Notes: generated from the sequence alone by a model not told the origin. A stretch of DNA of 64,000 nucleotides from Actinopolyspora biskrensis (GCF_013408175.1 NZ_JACBYW010000001.1:744001-808000); one strand, 5' to 3'; positions 40,467 through 49,524 are shown, counted from the first letter of the stretch. Numbers and translations: made by a program.

Positions 40467-42155
40467 GTGCCGGGCGAGGAAGATCCGAGGTTCAGTCGCG
40501 ATCAGCGCGGACCCTACCGCGGTTACCGCTCCGACTCGCGACGTTCGGGCTCTCCCGCGGACGGCTGGCAGCACCAGGTCCCGGGCAACACCCCGCAGCG
40601 CTCCTCCGATCCCGACCACCATCGGTCAGGACAGGAATCGCGGCAGTGCCCCGACGACACAGCCACACGCCCTATCCAGGCCGTGTCGGCGCGCCGCACT
40701 CGGTCACGCCGGGCTCTGCGTGCCGCACTGCGCTCGACGCTGGCGCTGGTGTCATTGACCGTGTTCCTCATCAGCGGCTATGCGTGGCTGATCCTCAACG
40801 ACCTCGACGGCCGCCTCAACACCAGTGATGTCACCGCCAACGCCGGTGCCGACGGATCGATGGACATTCTGCTGGTCGGCAAGGACAGCCGCACCGACGC
40901 CAACGGCAACCCGCTGCCCGAGGACGTGCTGCGACGGTTACGTGCTGGGGACAACGAGGCCGAGCTCACCGACACCCTGATCCTGCTGCACATTCCCCGC
41001 GACCGTTCACGGGCCGTGGCGTACTCGATTCCGCGGGACACCTACGTGTCGATGCCGGACGGCTATGGAAAACACAAGATCAATTCCGCGTTCGGGCGTG
41101 CCAAGGCCCAGACCGCCGAGGAACTTCGTGCCGAGGGCGTGTCGGATTCGGCCGAGTTGGAGCGCCGCTCGGCCGAATCCGGCCGCGAACTGCTCGTGGA
41201 CACGGTCACCGAGCTGACCGGTGTCGGCATCGACCACTACGCCGAGGTCAACCTGCTCGGCTTTTACCGACTGACCAAGGCCGTCGGCGGTGTCGAGGTG
41301 TGCTTGAAGGACGCCGTCGACGATCCGTACTCCGGAGCCGACTTCCCCGCGGGCCGACAGACCATCTCCGGTGGCGACGCGCTGGCCTTCGTACGGCAAC
41401 GCCACGGTCTGCCTCGCGGTGACCTCGACCGCGTGGTGCGCCAACAGGCCTTCATCGCCGGACTGGCACGCTCGATGCTCTCCAGCGGAACGTTGTCCAA
41501 CCCCGCCAGGCTCGAACGTCTGTTCAGCTCGATCGAACGTTCGGTGGTGCTGGACGCCGGATGGGATGTGCTGGAATTCGCACAGCAGATGCACGACCTG
41601 GCGGGCGGAAACATCACCTTCGACACGATCCCCGTGCAGGACCCCGCCTACGACACCCCCGACGGGCTGGCCGTCAAAGTCGACCCGGACGAGGTCGGCG
41701 ACACCATCCAGCGCGTCAACGACGGACGCCCACCGCAGCCGGTGCCTCCACGCCAACTCGCCGCCACCACGGTCGACGTGCGCAACACCACCACCGTCTC
41801 CGGCCTCGCCGGACGCGTCCGCGACGACCTGGCCGAGGCCGCCGTGCCCGTCGGCGACGTGGGCAACGCCGCCGAACGGGACCGTTCCCGAGTCACCTAC
41901 GGACCGGGCACCGGCACCTCCGCCCGCTACGTCGCCGACCAACTCGACGATCTTCCCGTCGTCGAGGACGACGAACTCGACCCCGACGAAATCCGGGTGC
42001 TGCTGGCAGCCGACTACGATGGTCCCGGCGCCAAGCGAAGTCTCACGGCCTCCGACCCGCTGGCGCTGAACCCCGAAACGCACCCGCCCCGGGCGAATCC
42101 GTCCACTCCCAGCGACGACGCCATCACCGCCGAAGACGTCCCCTGCATCAACTAG
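40467..42155 (+). CDS. LytR-CpsA-Psr (LCP) family cell-wall glycopolymer ligase
   Basis: This 562-residue type II membrane protein has a basic N-terminus of about 90 residues, one helix (LALVSLTVFLISGYAWLIL), and an extracellular LCP domain. Signatures are MDILLVGKDSRTD, DTLILLHIPRDRSRAVAYSIPRDTYV, HKINSAFGRA and ALAFVRQRHGLPRGDLDRVVRQQ, containing the arginines and aspartates that bind polyprenyl pyrophosphate. A LytR_C domain follows (TVDVRNTTTVSGLAGRVRDDLAEA). It attaches glycopolymers such as arabinogalactan or teichoic acid to peptidoglycan. The GTG at 40467 has GGAGG five bases upstream. Confidence 0.94.
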   Translation: MPGEEDPRFSRDQRGPYRGYRSDSRRSGSPADGWQHQVPGNTPQRSSDPDHHRSGQESRQCPDDTATRPIQAVSARRTRSRRALRAALRSTLALVSLTVFLISGYAWLILNDLDGRLNTSDVTANAGADGSMDILLVGKDSRTDANGNPLPEDVLRRLRAGDNEAELTDTLILLHIPRDRSRAVAYSIPRDTYVSMPDGYGKHKINSAFGRAKAQTAEELRAEGVSDSAELERRSAESGRELLVDTVTELTGVGIDHYAEVNLLGFYRLTKAVGGVEVCLKDAVDDPYSGADFPAGRQTISGGDALAFVRQRHGLPRGDLDRVVRQQAFIAGLARSMLSSGTLSNPARLERLFSSIERSVVLDAGWDVLEFAQQMHDLAGGNITFDTIPVQDPAYDTPDGLAVKVDPDEVGDTIQRVNDGRPPQPVPPRQLAATTVDVRNTTTVSGLAGRVRDDLAEAAVPVGDVGNAAERDRSRVTYGPGTGTSARYVADQLDDLPVVEDDELDPDEIRVLLAADYDGPGAKRSLTASDPLALNPETHPPRANPSTPSDDAITAEDVPCIN

Positions 42156-42176
42156 GCCCGCGCTTTCCGCCGGGCC
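42155..42176. terminator. Candidate bidirectional terminator hairpin
   Basis: GGCCCG (42155-42160) pairs with CGGGCC (42171-42176), right after the LCP stop and before the convergent TetR gene. There is no U tract; the stem is short. Confidence 0.35.
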
Positions 42177-42262
42177 GGTGAGACTTGATCAAGCGACAGT
42201 CGAGGCCGCGGGGCCCCGGCGCTCGTCGGCCCGGCGAATCTCCGAGTGTCTCGTAATTCGTC

Positions 42263-42991
42263 TCAGATATTGTCCTGCCCGGTTTTGAGATGGCGGTAGA
42301 CCGTGGCCCGGGAGACGCCCAGTCGGGACGCGATCTCCTCGGCGGAGTGCTGTCCGGAGGCGTGCAGTTCGCGGGCGAGTTCGGCGTCGGCGGCGGAGAG
42401 CGTCCGGGGGCGCCCACCGCGAGTGCGCCGGGTGTCTCGTGTCCTCGTGGATTGCTGCCCGAGCAGGCGCCACACGCCGGCGAGGACGTGCTCGCGCAGC
42501 ACCTCGTCCGACAGGTCCGGCAGCAGCGCGATCGGGTCGGTGGCGGCCGAGATCGCCTGCGCGAGCGCGACCCGCTCGGCGGGGCCCGCCTCCGTGCCGG
42601 CCGCGATGTCGACGGCGTGTTCCATCACCGCCAGCATGCGGGTGAACGCCTCCGACGGGACGGAGGCCAGCTCGCGCAGCAGCGCGAGCAGGGTCCCGCG
42701 GTAGCGCAGGAAGATCTCCACCCATCCGGTCATCAGCTCCGTCCGCACCGTGCCGATGTCCTCCTGCTGCGCCGCGTCGGCGAGCACCTGCTCGAGTTCG
42801 GTGGTCATCGGATCGAGCAGGTGGGCGAGGATCTCCGCTTTCGAGGTGAAGTGGTGATACAGCGCGGGTTTGGTGATGCCGACCCGGACGGCGACCTCCT
42901 GCAGGGTCGTCGGGTGGTAGCCGTGCTCGACGAACAGCCGCTCCGCCGTGGCCAGGATCCGCTCCCGCGTGTCCGACTGTCGATCCACCAT
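42263..42991 (-). CDS. TetR regulator with extra C-terminal Hin/resolvase-like HTH
   Basis: This 242-residue regulator has two DNA-binding regions. Residues 9-55 are a TetR HTH (GYHPTTLQEVAVRVGITKPALYHHFTSKAEIL). The middle is a TetR ligand domain. Residues 192-236 (GGRPRTLSA, then LARELHASGQHSAEEIASRLGVSRATVYRHL) match the HTH_7 domain found at the C-terminus of Hin/Gin invertases and resolvases. TetR proteins are normally about 190-220 residues with one HTH, so this is an unusual fusion. The GTG/ATG start at 42991 is supported only by frame. It is divergent from a P450, with a perfect palindrome in the gap. Confidence 0.9.
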   Translation of the reverse strand: MVDRQSDTRERILATAERLFVEHGYHPTTLQEVAVRVGITKPALYHHFTSKAEILAHLLDPMTTELEQVLADAAQQEDIGTVRTELMTGWVEIFLRYRGTLLALLRELASVPSEAFTRMLAVMEHAVDIAAGTEAGPAERVALAQAISAATDPIALLPDLSDEVLREHVLAGVWRLLGQQSTRTRDTRRTRGGRPRTLSAADAELARELHASGQHSAEEIASRLGVSRATVYRHLKTGQDNI

Positions 42992-43031
42992 GCCGCCACT
43001 TTACCTCCGGTCGGCACGAGGCGTACCTTCG

Positions 43032-43046
43032 CTTACCAAAGGTAAG
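43032..43046. promoter_or_regulatory. Perfect palindrome operator between tetR and P450
   Basis: CTTACCAAAGGTAAG is a perfect inverted repeat (CTTACC-AAA-GGTAAG), 26 bases before the P450 start and 41 bases upstream of the regulator. A second related site, TTTACCTCCGGTCGG, overlaps the regulator's 5' end near 42999. It is the likely TetR binding site. Confidence 0.6.
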
Positions 43047-43071
43047 TAGCTTCTTCGAGGAGATGAGAAGC

Positions 43072-44340
43072 ATGACGACCAGCCCCACAGCAGGAGACGG
43101 TCCGGCGGTCTCCGCGCCCGGGACGTCCGTTTCGTCGGTCAGCCATCCGATCACGCTTGACAGCCCGGAGTTCGTGGTCGATCCGCAGGCGCACTTCACC
43201 TGGCTACGGACCCACGCCCCGGTGTATCGGGGCCGGGTGGATTCTTCCCTGGTCGATCAGGACGTCTGGATCGTGTCCCGGTACGCCGACTGCAAGAGTC
43301 TGCTCACCGACGACCGGTTCCCGCGCTCACCTGCCGGAGGTCCGGCCATCGCTTCCGGGATGCCCGATCACCTTCGGTTGCTGACCGAATCGATGATCTA
43401 CAAGGATTCCCACGAGCATCGACGGCTGCGCAGGTTGGTGGCCAAGCCGTTCACCCCGCGCGCCATCGAACGGCTGGGGCAGCGGGTGAGCGAGCTGGCC
43501 AACGGACTGCTCGACGACCTCGAGGCCCGTGACGTAGTAGATTTGCGCACCGAGTTCGCGTTGCCCGTCCCGATGACCGTCATCAGCGAGATGGTCGGTG
43601 TCGACGAAGCCGACCGCGAGCGGTTCCATCGTGGTGTGCAGGGGCTCTTCGACGGTATGGCCGGGCCCGAGCAGGAAGCGGACCACGACGAGGGAGCCGC
43701 GCTGGCGGAATTCGTGCGCGAGCTGATCGAGCGGCGCAGGAGCGTCCCCGGCGATGACCTGCTCACCGGCCTGATCCAAGCCGAGGAGCAGGGCGAGCGA
43801 CTCGCCGACGACGAGCTGGCGGCGATGGTGTTCACGCTGATCACCGCGGGCTACGAGACCACGTACAACCTGATCACCAACGCGGTCGTCACGCTGCTGG
43901 ATCACCCTGAGCAGCTCGCGCTGCTGCGGGCGGACCCCTCGCTGATGAGCTCGGCGGTCGAGGAAATCGTTCGCTACGCCGGGCCCGTGCAGAGCAGCGA
44001 AGCGCTCACCGCGGCCGAGGACGTCACCTGGCACGGTCGGACCGTCCCCGCCGGTTCCCTGGTGCTGCCGCTGCTGGCCGCGGCCAACCACGATCCCGAG
44101 GTGTTCGCCGCGCCCGAGACGTTCGACATCACTCGCGGCCCGAACCACCACCTCGGGTTCGGCCATGGGGAGCACTTCTGCCTCGGGGCCAACCTCGCCC
44201 GGATGGAGGCTCGGGTGGCGCTGGACGCGTTGCTGCGGCGCAATCCCGGTCTCACCCTCGCCGTTGATCGGGAGCAGCTGACCCTCGACCCCGTGCCGAT
44301 GCTGGTCCGTTACCGTTCCCTTCCCGTCCGCTTCGGCTGA
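43072..44340 (+). CDS. Cytochrome P450
   Basis: This is a 422-residue bacterial P450. The I-helix motif is AGYETTYN (near residue 259), with Tyr where His is more usual but with the conserved acid-threonine pair kept. The K-helix has EEIVR, and the haem loop FGHGEHFCLG places the cysteine near residue 370. The ATG at 43072 has AGGAG nine bases upstream; ATG 43063 is too close to that site. It is divergent from a TetR regulator that probably represses it. No ferredoxin gene is adjacent. CYP107-like is an impression; the substrate is unknown. Confidence 0.93.
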   Translation: MTTSPTAGDGPAVSAPGTSVSSVSHPITLDSPEFVVDPQAHFTWLRTHAPVYRGRVDSSLVDQDVWIVSRYADCKSLLTDDRFPRSPAGGPAIASGMPDHLRLLTESMIYKDSHEHRRLRRLVAKPFTPRAIERLGQRVSELANGLLDDLEARDVVDLRTEFALPVPMTVISEMVGVDEADRERFHRGVQGLFDGMAGPEQEADHDEGAALAEFVRELIERRRSVPGDDLLTGLIQAEEQGERLADDELAAMVFTLITAGYETTYNLITNAVVTLLDHPEQLALLRADPSLMSSAVEEIVRYAGPVQSSEALTAAEDVTWHGRTVPAGSLVLPLLAAANHDPEVFAAPETFDITRGPNHHLGFGHGEHFCLGANLARMEARVALDALLRRNPGLTLAVDREQLTLDPVPMLVRYRSLPVRFG

Positions 44341-44584
44341 CCCGCCGGTCACCGGTAGCGGCGCTCGGCCGTGTCTTCGGTGGGGTGTGCTGCGCGGCGG
44401 CGGAATCCTGCGGAGGTGCGGGCGGGGAAGTACCGTTGCGGTCACGCGACCGCCGTGACCGGACCGGGCTTCGCCGGTGGTGGGCAGGACCGTGCGGGAC
44501 ACGCGGCGATCCTCCCGGCAACAGGGGTGCGGAGCTTCCGGGGCCGCTCCGGTGGGGCAGAACTCCGATCCGTGGAGGTGCGGG

Positions 44585-45238
44585 GTGAGTGGGGACTCTT
44601 CGGAAGCCGGTTCGGCCCGGCGGCCGCACCCGGTTCGCTTCGACGTCGAGTACCCGGACCGGGAGCTCAACCGCGTGGGCACGGCATTCCGGTTGATTCT
44701 GGCCGTGCCGATCCTCGTCGTGCTGAGCAGCGTCGGCGGCCGGGCGATGCACCTCGACGAGGGCTCGACGGAGGTGGTCGTGTCCAGCGCCGGTGGGCTG
44801 CTCTTCGTTCCGCCGCTGCTGATGCTCCTCTTCCGGCGCAAGTACCCGCGCTGGTGGTTCGACTGGAACCGCGAACTGCTGCGCTTCGTCAACCGGGTGA
44901 TCGTCTACCTCGCTCTGCTGGACGACCGGTATCCCTCCACCGACGAGCACCAGGCGGTGCACCTCGATTTCGACGCCCCCGAGGACCGCACGCTCAACCG
45001 GTGGCTTCCGCTGGTGAAGTGGTTGTTGGTCGTTCCGCACTACGTGGTGTTGTTCTTCCTGGACATCGCGGCGGTGGTGGTCGTGGTGGTCGCGTGGTTC
45101 GCGATCGTGTTCACCGGTCGCCATCCACGGGGGTCGTTCGACTTCCTGGTGGGGGTGGGCCGCTGGCACAATCGTGTCATCGCCTACGCCTGGATCCTCG
45201 TCACCGACCGGTATCCGCCGTTTCGGCTGACACCGTGA
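44585..45238 (+). CDS. DUF4389 membrane protein
   Basis: This 217-residue protein matches DUF4389. A cytosolic start VRFDVEYPDRELNRVGTAFRLILAVP is followed by membrane helices separated by YPRWWFDWNRELLRFVNRVIVYLALLDDRYPSTDE. Another pair of helices (WLLVVPHYVVLFFLDIAAVVVVVVAWFAIVFTGRHP) and a final WHNRVIAYAWILVTDRYPPF follow. The GTG at 44585 has GGAGG six bases upstream. It overlaps the next gene by four bases (GTGA). The function of the family is unknown. Confidence 0.85.
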   Translation: MSGDSSEAGSARRPHPVRFDVEYPDRELNRVGTAFRLILAVPILVVLSSVGGRAMHLDEGSTEVVVSSAGGLLFVPPLLMLLFRRKYPRWWFDWNRELLRFVNRVIVYLALLDDRYPSTDEHQAVHLDFDAPEDRTLNRWLPLVKWLLVVPHYVVLFFLDIAAVVVVVVAWFAIVFTGRHPRGSFDFLVGVGRWHNRVIAYAWILVTDRYPPFRLTP

Positions 45239-45621
45239 TCGGAGAGGGGCCCGGTATCCGGTCGTCGACGGATTCGCCGTCGGCAGGGTTCCCGGTGGCC
45301 GTCCGCATCGAGATCTCCGACGGGGACGAGACCTGCTGTCTCGATGCGGGCAGCGATGAGCCCGAGGTCAGCCCGGCCAGCCTGGTGAGGATCTTCGAGT
45401 CCGACGGTTCGGACCGGCAGAAGTGGTGCGTCCGCGGGGACGGATCGGGCACCGATGCGATCAACATCGCTCCGCACCTGAACCGGGGTGCCGGGCTGGG
45501 GCTCCGGGACGGCTTCGGGCACCACTCCTACGACGAGGCCGTGCTGGTGCGGAACTTCTCGGCCATGAACCAGCTGTGGTACTGGAACGGCGCCGATTAC
45601 CACGACATCATCCCGAACTAG
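45235..45621 (+). CDS. Small uncharacterised protein coupled to DUF4389
   Basis: This encodes about 128 residues from GTG 45235, whose codon overlaps the DUF4389 stop, so expression is likely coupled. The sequence looks genuinely coding, with aromatic and acidic residues rather than arginine/proline bias: LVRIFESDGSDRQKWCVRG and LVRNFSAMNQLWYWNGADYHD. The spacing of Trp-containing segments faintly resembles a beta-trefoil (ricin-B-like) repeat, but no QxW motif is clear. There is no signal peptide. I do not recognise the family. Confidence 0.6.
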   Translation: MIGEGPGIRSSTDSPSAGFPVAVRIEISDGDETCCLDAGSDEPEVSPASLVRIFESDGSDRQKWCVRGDGSGTDAINIAPHLNRGAGLGLRDGFGHHSYDEAVLVRNFSAMNQLWYWNGADYHDIIPN

Positions 45622-45780
45622 TGATCCAGCGTCACGTTGTGACCCTAGCTGGTACTCAGGGATGCGAGAACAGCGCGTTCACCCCGTGATCAGGCAGTTT
45701 GGTGCGGAACATCCGAGGATCACGGGATGGTAGCAAGCTGGCTGTGGTGTTGGTCGGGCTCCTGCGGGACCTCCGAACGG

Positions 45781-46995
45781 CTACGAGAGACCGGAGCCGC
45801 GCGGTTCGTAGGCCCAGTGCATCGCCGATTCGAGCGGGCCGCGCCGGAAACGGCGCAGCCACCACGACGCCAGCACCATGAACGTGCCGACGACCGCGCA
45901 CCACGCGACGATGACCCACCACGGACGGGCGGGGTCGAGACTCGTCGCGAGTCCGAGCCCCCAGCCGTAGCACAGCGCGCTGCTCATCAGGTTCTGGAAC
46001 ACGTAGCAGGACATGGCCGTCCGCCCGGTCGAGGCCAGACCGCTGCGCAGCGGCCCAGGGCGGCCGCGGGTGCGATACGCGAGCTCGACGATCAGCCCGA
46101 GCAGGCCGAACGCGACCACGGGCGGCAGGACGTAGCGATCCACGAAGAACCATTCCTGCCCGGCGAAGGTGGTCACCAGGTTCACCGGAACACCGAAACC
46201 GAGGCCCCAGCGGATCAGCCGGGCGCGGATCGCGGTCCCGTGCGGTGTTTCGGTGAACGCGCCCGCGCGCATCAGTTCGATGCCGGCCAGGAACAGGACC
46301 GTGCTCATCGGAATCACGATGACCAGCTCGGATCGGTACGTCCCGATGTCGGCGATGCGGGCCTGGACCTGTTCGAGCCAACCGCCGTGGCTGTACAGCG
46401 GGGTCCCCGTCCAGCCGCGGGGTGACAGAGCGACGTGTCCGGTGTGCATCCCGAGGGTGAGCACCGTGATCATGCCGGTGTGCAGCAGCGCCGCCGTGGC
46501 CATCCACCAATACCGCACCTTCGTGCGGGCCCCGACGAGCACGGACACGTACATCGCCACCAGCGCGTAGCCCATGAGCACGTCGAACTCGAAGATCAGC
46601 AGGTAGTGCAGCGCTCCCTCGAGCAACAGCAGTACGCACCGCCACAGGTACCTGCCGGGCCAAGCTCGCCCCCGGCGGCGCGCGGAACGGTACTGCAGCT
46701 CGAGGCCGACCCCGAACATGATGGACAGCAGCGCGACGGACTTGCCGTTGACGAGGAACAGCAGCAGCGATTCGACCACCTCGGCGAGTGATCCGTCGCG
46801 GTTTCCCATCGCCCGCAGCCACCCGGCGGGGCCGGCGGGATCGGTGAAGATCCAGATGTTGGTCCCGAGCGTGCCCAGGATCGCCGTGCCGCGTACCAGG
46901 TCGAGCGCCTCGATGCGCTGCGTCGTGCTCGTCGTCGCGGCTTGATCCGGGTTGTGCGCGGGGTGAGTGCTGGTTGCGGGTCGCTGCCGTTTCAC
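45781..46995 (-). CDS. DUF418 membrane protein
   Basis: This 404-residue polytopic protein has about ten helices. RIEALDLVRGTAILGTLGTNIWIF opens the DUF418 family. GKSVALLSIMFGVGLELQ, LLLEGALHYLLIFEFDVLMGYALVAMYV and the C-terminal LASTGRTAMSCYVFQNLMSSALCYGWGLGL are typical. It is distantly related to membrane acyltransferases; the substrate is unknown. The GTG at 46995 is chosen because the preceding in-frame sequence is short. It is upstream of, and on the same strand as, the two-component genes but separated by 77 bases from the response-regulator stop. Confidence 0.85.
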   Translation of the reverse strand: MKRQRPATSTHPAHNPDQAATTSTTQRIEALDLVRGTAILGTLGTNIWIFTDPAGPAGWLRAMGNRDGSLAEVVESLLLFLVNGKSVALLSIMFGVGLELQYRSARRRGRAWPGRYLWRCVLLLLEGALHYLLIFEFDVLMGYALVAMYVSVLVGARTKVRYWWMATAALLHTGMITVLTLGMHTGHVALSPRGWTGTPLYSHGGWLEQVQARIADIGTYRSELVIVIPMSTVLFLAGIELMRAGAFTETPHGTAIRARLIRWGLGFGVPVNLVTTFAGQEWFFVDRYVLPPVVAFGLLGLIVELAYRTRGRPGPLRSGLASTGRTAMSCYVFQNLMSSALCYGWGLGLATSLDPARPWWVIVAWCAVVGTFMVLASWWLRRFRRGPLESAMHWAYEPRGSGLS

Positions 46996-47072
46996 GCTTG
47001 CCGAGCTTAGGAATTCGTGCGCACGGACACCTGCACCCGCGGGTGGATTCGTGGGTGGAGATCCGGCGGGAG

Positions 47073-47756
47073 CTAATTCCTCGTCAAACCGTGCTCGTAG
47101 GCGTAGCGCACGGCCTCGGCCCGGTGCCGTGCCCCGATCTTGGAGAACGCGTTGTTGATGTGGGACTTGACCGTGGCTTCGCCGATGAACAGCTCGCCCG
47201 CGATCTCGGCGTTGCTCAGCCCCGCGGCGATGAGCGCGAGCACCTCGCCCTCCCGGGCCGTGAGGCCGGCGGGCGGCTCGGGGGAGCGGGCAGCGTGCTC
47301 CCCTTCGGTGGAAGGCGGGCCGGACGGTTCGGTCAGCGCCGCGACGAGTCGCCGCGAGACGGGCGCGTTGAACGTGGACTGCCCGGTGACGGCGGCGCGC
47401 AGCGCGGCCTCGATCTCCCCGCGCCCGGTGTCCTTGGTCAGGTAGCCGAGCGCTCCTGCCCGCAGCGCCGCGCTGATCGATTCGTCGTCCGAGTACGTCG
47501 TGAGCACGACGACCGCGACCTCCGGGTGCTCGGCGCGCAGCCGTTTCGTCGCCCGGGTGCCGTCCAGGACCGGCATCCGCAGGTCCATCAGCACGACGTC
47601 GCAGGTGACCGCGGTGATCAGGTCCAGCACCTGGCGACCGTCGGCGGCGCTGCCGACCACCTCGACGCCGTCGATCAGCCCCAGCAGCGCGACGAGTCCC
47701 TCACGGGTGACCTGCTGGTCGTCGGCGACGATCACCCGGATCGCGTTCGCGGTCAC
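47073..47756 (-). CDS. NarL/LuxR-family response regulator
   Basis: This 227-residue regulator has a receiver domain (VIVADDQQVTREGL with the acidic pair, the phosphoacceptor Asp in VVLMDLRMPVLDG, a Lys in LTKDTG) and a C-terminal LuxR HTH (LTAREGEVLALIAAGLSNAEIAGELFIGEATVKSHI). The GTG at 47756 overlaps the stop of the histidine kinase gene (GTGA), so the pair is translationally coupled. The target genes are unknown. The nearest candidate promoter is the 49.0-49.3 kb gap upstream of the kinase. Confidence 0.95.
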   Translation of the reverse strand: MTANAIRVIVADDQQVTREGLVALLGLIDGVEVVGSAADGRQVLDLITAVTCDVVLMDLRMPVLDGTRATKRLRAEHPEVAVVVLTTYSDDESISAALRAGALGYLTKDTGRGEIEAALRAAVTGQSTFNAPVSRRLVAALTEPSGPPSTEGEHAARSPEPPAGLTAREGEVLALIAAGLSNAEIAGELFIGEATVKSHINNAFSKIGARHRAEAVRYAYEHGLTRN

Positions 47757-48970
47757 CGGCAGCTCCCCTCCGTCACCGGTGCATCGGCGGTCACCGACCA
47801 TCCTCCCGCGTCGTCCGGTCCCGCCGTCAGGCGTCCGTCGACCAGCGCGAGGCGTTCGCGCATCCCCGTGAGCCCGAACCCGTCGTCGCGGTCTGCTCGG
47901 CCGTTCGCGCGGTCGTCGTCGGGCGCGGCCGGGGAGTCCGCCGAGTCGGGCGCACCGGCGTCGCGCACCCGCAACCGGATGGAGGACGCATCGTACTCGA
48001 GGGTGATGGCGATCGCGGCCCCCGGAGCGTGCTTGGCCGCGTTGGTCAGCGCCTCGCGGGCGGTGTCGAGCAGGGCCACCGTCGTGGCCGACGGCAGGGA
48101 GCGGCCGGTTCCCGTGGTGCGCACCGACACGTCGGCGCCCTGGTCGCGTCGGTGGTTGTCGGCCAGTTCGTCGAGCGCTTCCGGCAGCGACGGGACGTCG
48201 CGGCGCAGCGCCGCCACCGCGCTCCGCGCCTCGGCGAGTCCGTCGGCGGCCAGTCGGCGGGAGCGGCGCACGTGCTGCAGCGCGGTTGCGGGGTCCTCCT
48301 TCTCGCTCAGCAGCGCTTCGGCGACCTCCAGCTGCACGCCCAGGCCTCCCAGGGAGTGCGCGAGCACGTCGTGCATCTCCCTGGCGATCCTCGCGCGCTC
48401 GTCCAGCGCGGCGGCTCGTGCCTGGGCGTGCTGTGCCTGGCGGAGCTCCTCGAGCAGCTGTGCCGTGCGCTGCGCGTGGATCTGGTACTGCCTCCTGCTG
48501 AGTCCGAGCAGGACGAGCACGAGCATCACGGGGATCGCGCTGAGCAGCACGGCCGGAGACATCTCCGAGATCAGGACGGATGCGCTGACCAGCGTCATGT
48601 CCAGCGCGCAAACGCCGGTGATGATCCGGGGTCCGGGTGTGGGGTGCGAGGCGAGGATCCCGAGGGAGACCGCGGCGATGATGATCGCCACGCCCTGCAC
48701 GGTGCCGGCGGTCGCCGAGGCCAGCACCGAGCACACGGCCAGCGCGGTCGTGGCGAGACGTGGCGAGTACCGCTCAGCTCCCACGAACGTCACCCAGCAC
48801 AGCAGGCTCGTGACGAGCGCGGTCGAGATCCACGGCGGCGGACCCTGCCGCAGCACGGCGAAGAGGGGCCAGGCCAGCAGCACGGTGCTGAGCAGCTCGG
48901 CGATCCACCAGCTCCTCGAGTAGTGGTCCATGAAACGCGACGTGCGGGCAGGACGTGCGTCCGTGGTCAT
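47753..48970 (-). CDS. NarL-type sensor histidine kinase
   Basis: This 405-residue kinase has five or six N-terminal membrane helices (residues about 20-165), the HisKA_3 dimerisation box (LDERARIAREMHDVLAHSLGGLGVQLEVAEALL, with the phosphorylated His) and a HATPase_c domain (TAREALTNAAKHAPGA, then DDGFGLTGMRERLALVDG). A low-complexity Asp/Ala insertion lies between the N and G boxes. There is no extracytoplasmic sensor domain, so the signal is probably perceived within the membrane. The ATG at 48970 has GGGAGC upstream. Confidence 0.95.
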   Translation of the reverse strand: MTTDARPARTSRFMDHYSRSWWIAELLSTVLLAWPLFAVLRQGPPPWISTALVTSLLCWVTFVGAERYSPRLATTALAVCSVLASATAGTVQGVAIIIAAVSLGILASHPTPGPRIITGVCALDMTLVSASVLISEMSPAVLLSAIPVMLVLVLLGLSRRQYQIHAQRTAQLLEELRQAQHAQARAAALDERARIAREMHDVLAHSLGGLGVQLEVAEALLSEKEDPATALQHVRRSRRLAADGLAEARSAVAALRRDVPSLPEALDELADNHRRDQGADVSVRTTGTGRSLPSATTVALLDTAREALTNAAKHAPGAAIAITLEYDASSIRLRVRDAGAPDSADSPAAPDDDRANGRADRDDGFGLTGMRERLALVDGRLTAGPDDAGGWSVTADAPVTEGSCR

Positions 48971-49314
48971 GCGCTGCTCCCGGGATCGACGTCGTCCGCG
49001 GCACTTCGGCGTCACGGCGACCGTCCGGCCCGCCGTGCCCACCGCCTCGGCGTCCGGCGTCGTTGTTCGATCGCCTGTGGAGGCCGCCGGTTCGGGGATA
49101 CGATCGTATTAGTGATCGTGGTTCTGGGGGTGTCCGTGGTGGAGACACCGCTGCCGGCGAACGTGCGGTCCGGAACGGACGGTGCGCCGAACGGAGGGAC
49201 TTCGCGCCGGAATCGATCGAGCGCCCCGCGCCGCGGGGACGTCGAAGGCCCGGCCCGACGTTTCGCGCGGGGCCTTCGACAGCCGAATCGAGCACTGCTC
49301 AACTGGGAGGATTC
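48971..49314. promoter_or_regulatory. Divergent gap with a 12-base palindrome
   Basis: No gene is seen. ATACGATCGTAT (49098-49109) is a perfect palindrome, followed by TTAGTGATCG. It lies between the kinase/regulator operon and a small membrane protein gene and may be an operator or promoter element. Confidence 0.35.
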
Positions 49315-49524
49315 GTGTCCGCCAACGTGAAATCGCTGTTCATCGGTGCGGTCCTGCTGATCGCCGGTCTGGTCCTGGCGTTCACCGCGCGAGGAGTGCG
49401 GCTGCCCGTCGTCGCCCCGGACAAGGTCGGTGTCGTGCTGGCGGTTCTGGGAGGGATCGAACTGGTCGTCACGGCCGGGGTGATGCTCCTTCCGCCGCGG
49501 AGCGGTGATCTCGGCCGCGAGTAG
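49315..49524 (+). CDS. Small two-helix membrane protein
   Basis: This encodes about 69 residues from GTG 49315, with GGGAGG four bases upstream. Two hydrophobic segments (SLFIGAVLLIAGLVLAFTARG and VGVVLAVLGGIELVVTAGVMLL) flank VRLPVVAPDK, and the tail is basic and acidic. The strong ribosome binding site and clean topology support a real gene. It resembles small actinobacterial membrane proteins of unknown role. Confidence 0.7.
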   Translation: MSANVKSLFIGAVLLIAGLVLAFTARGVRLPVVAPDKVGVVLAVLGGIELVVTAGVMLLPPRSGDLGRE

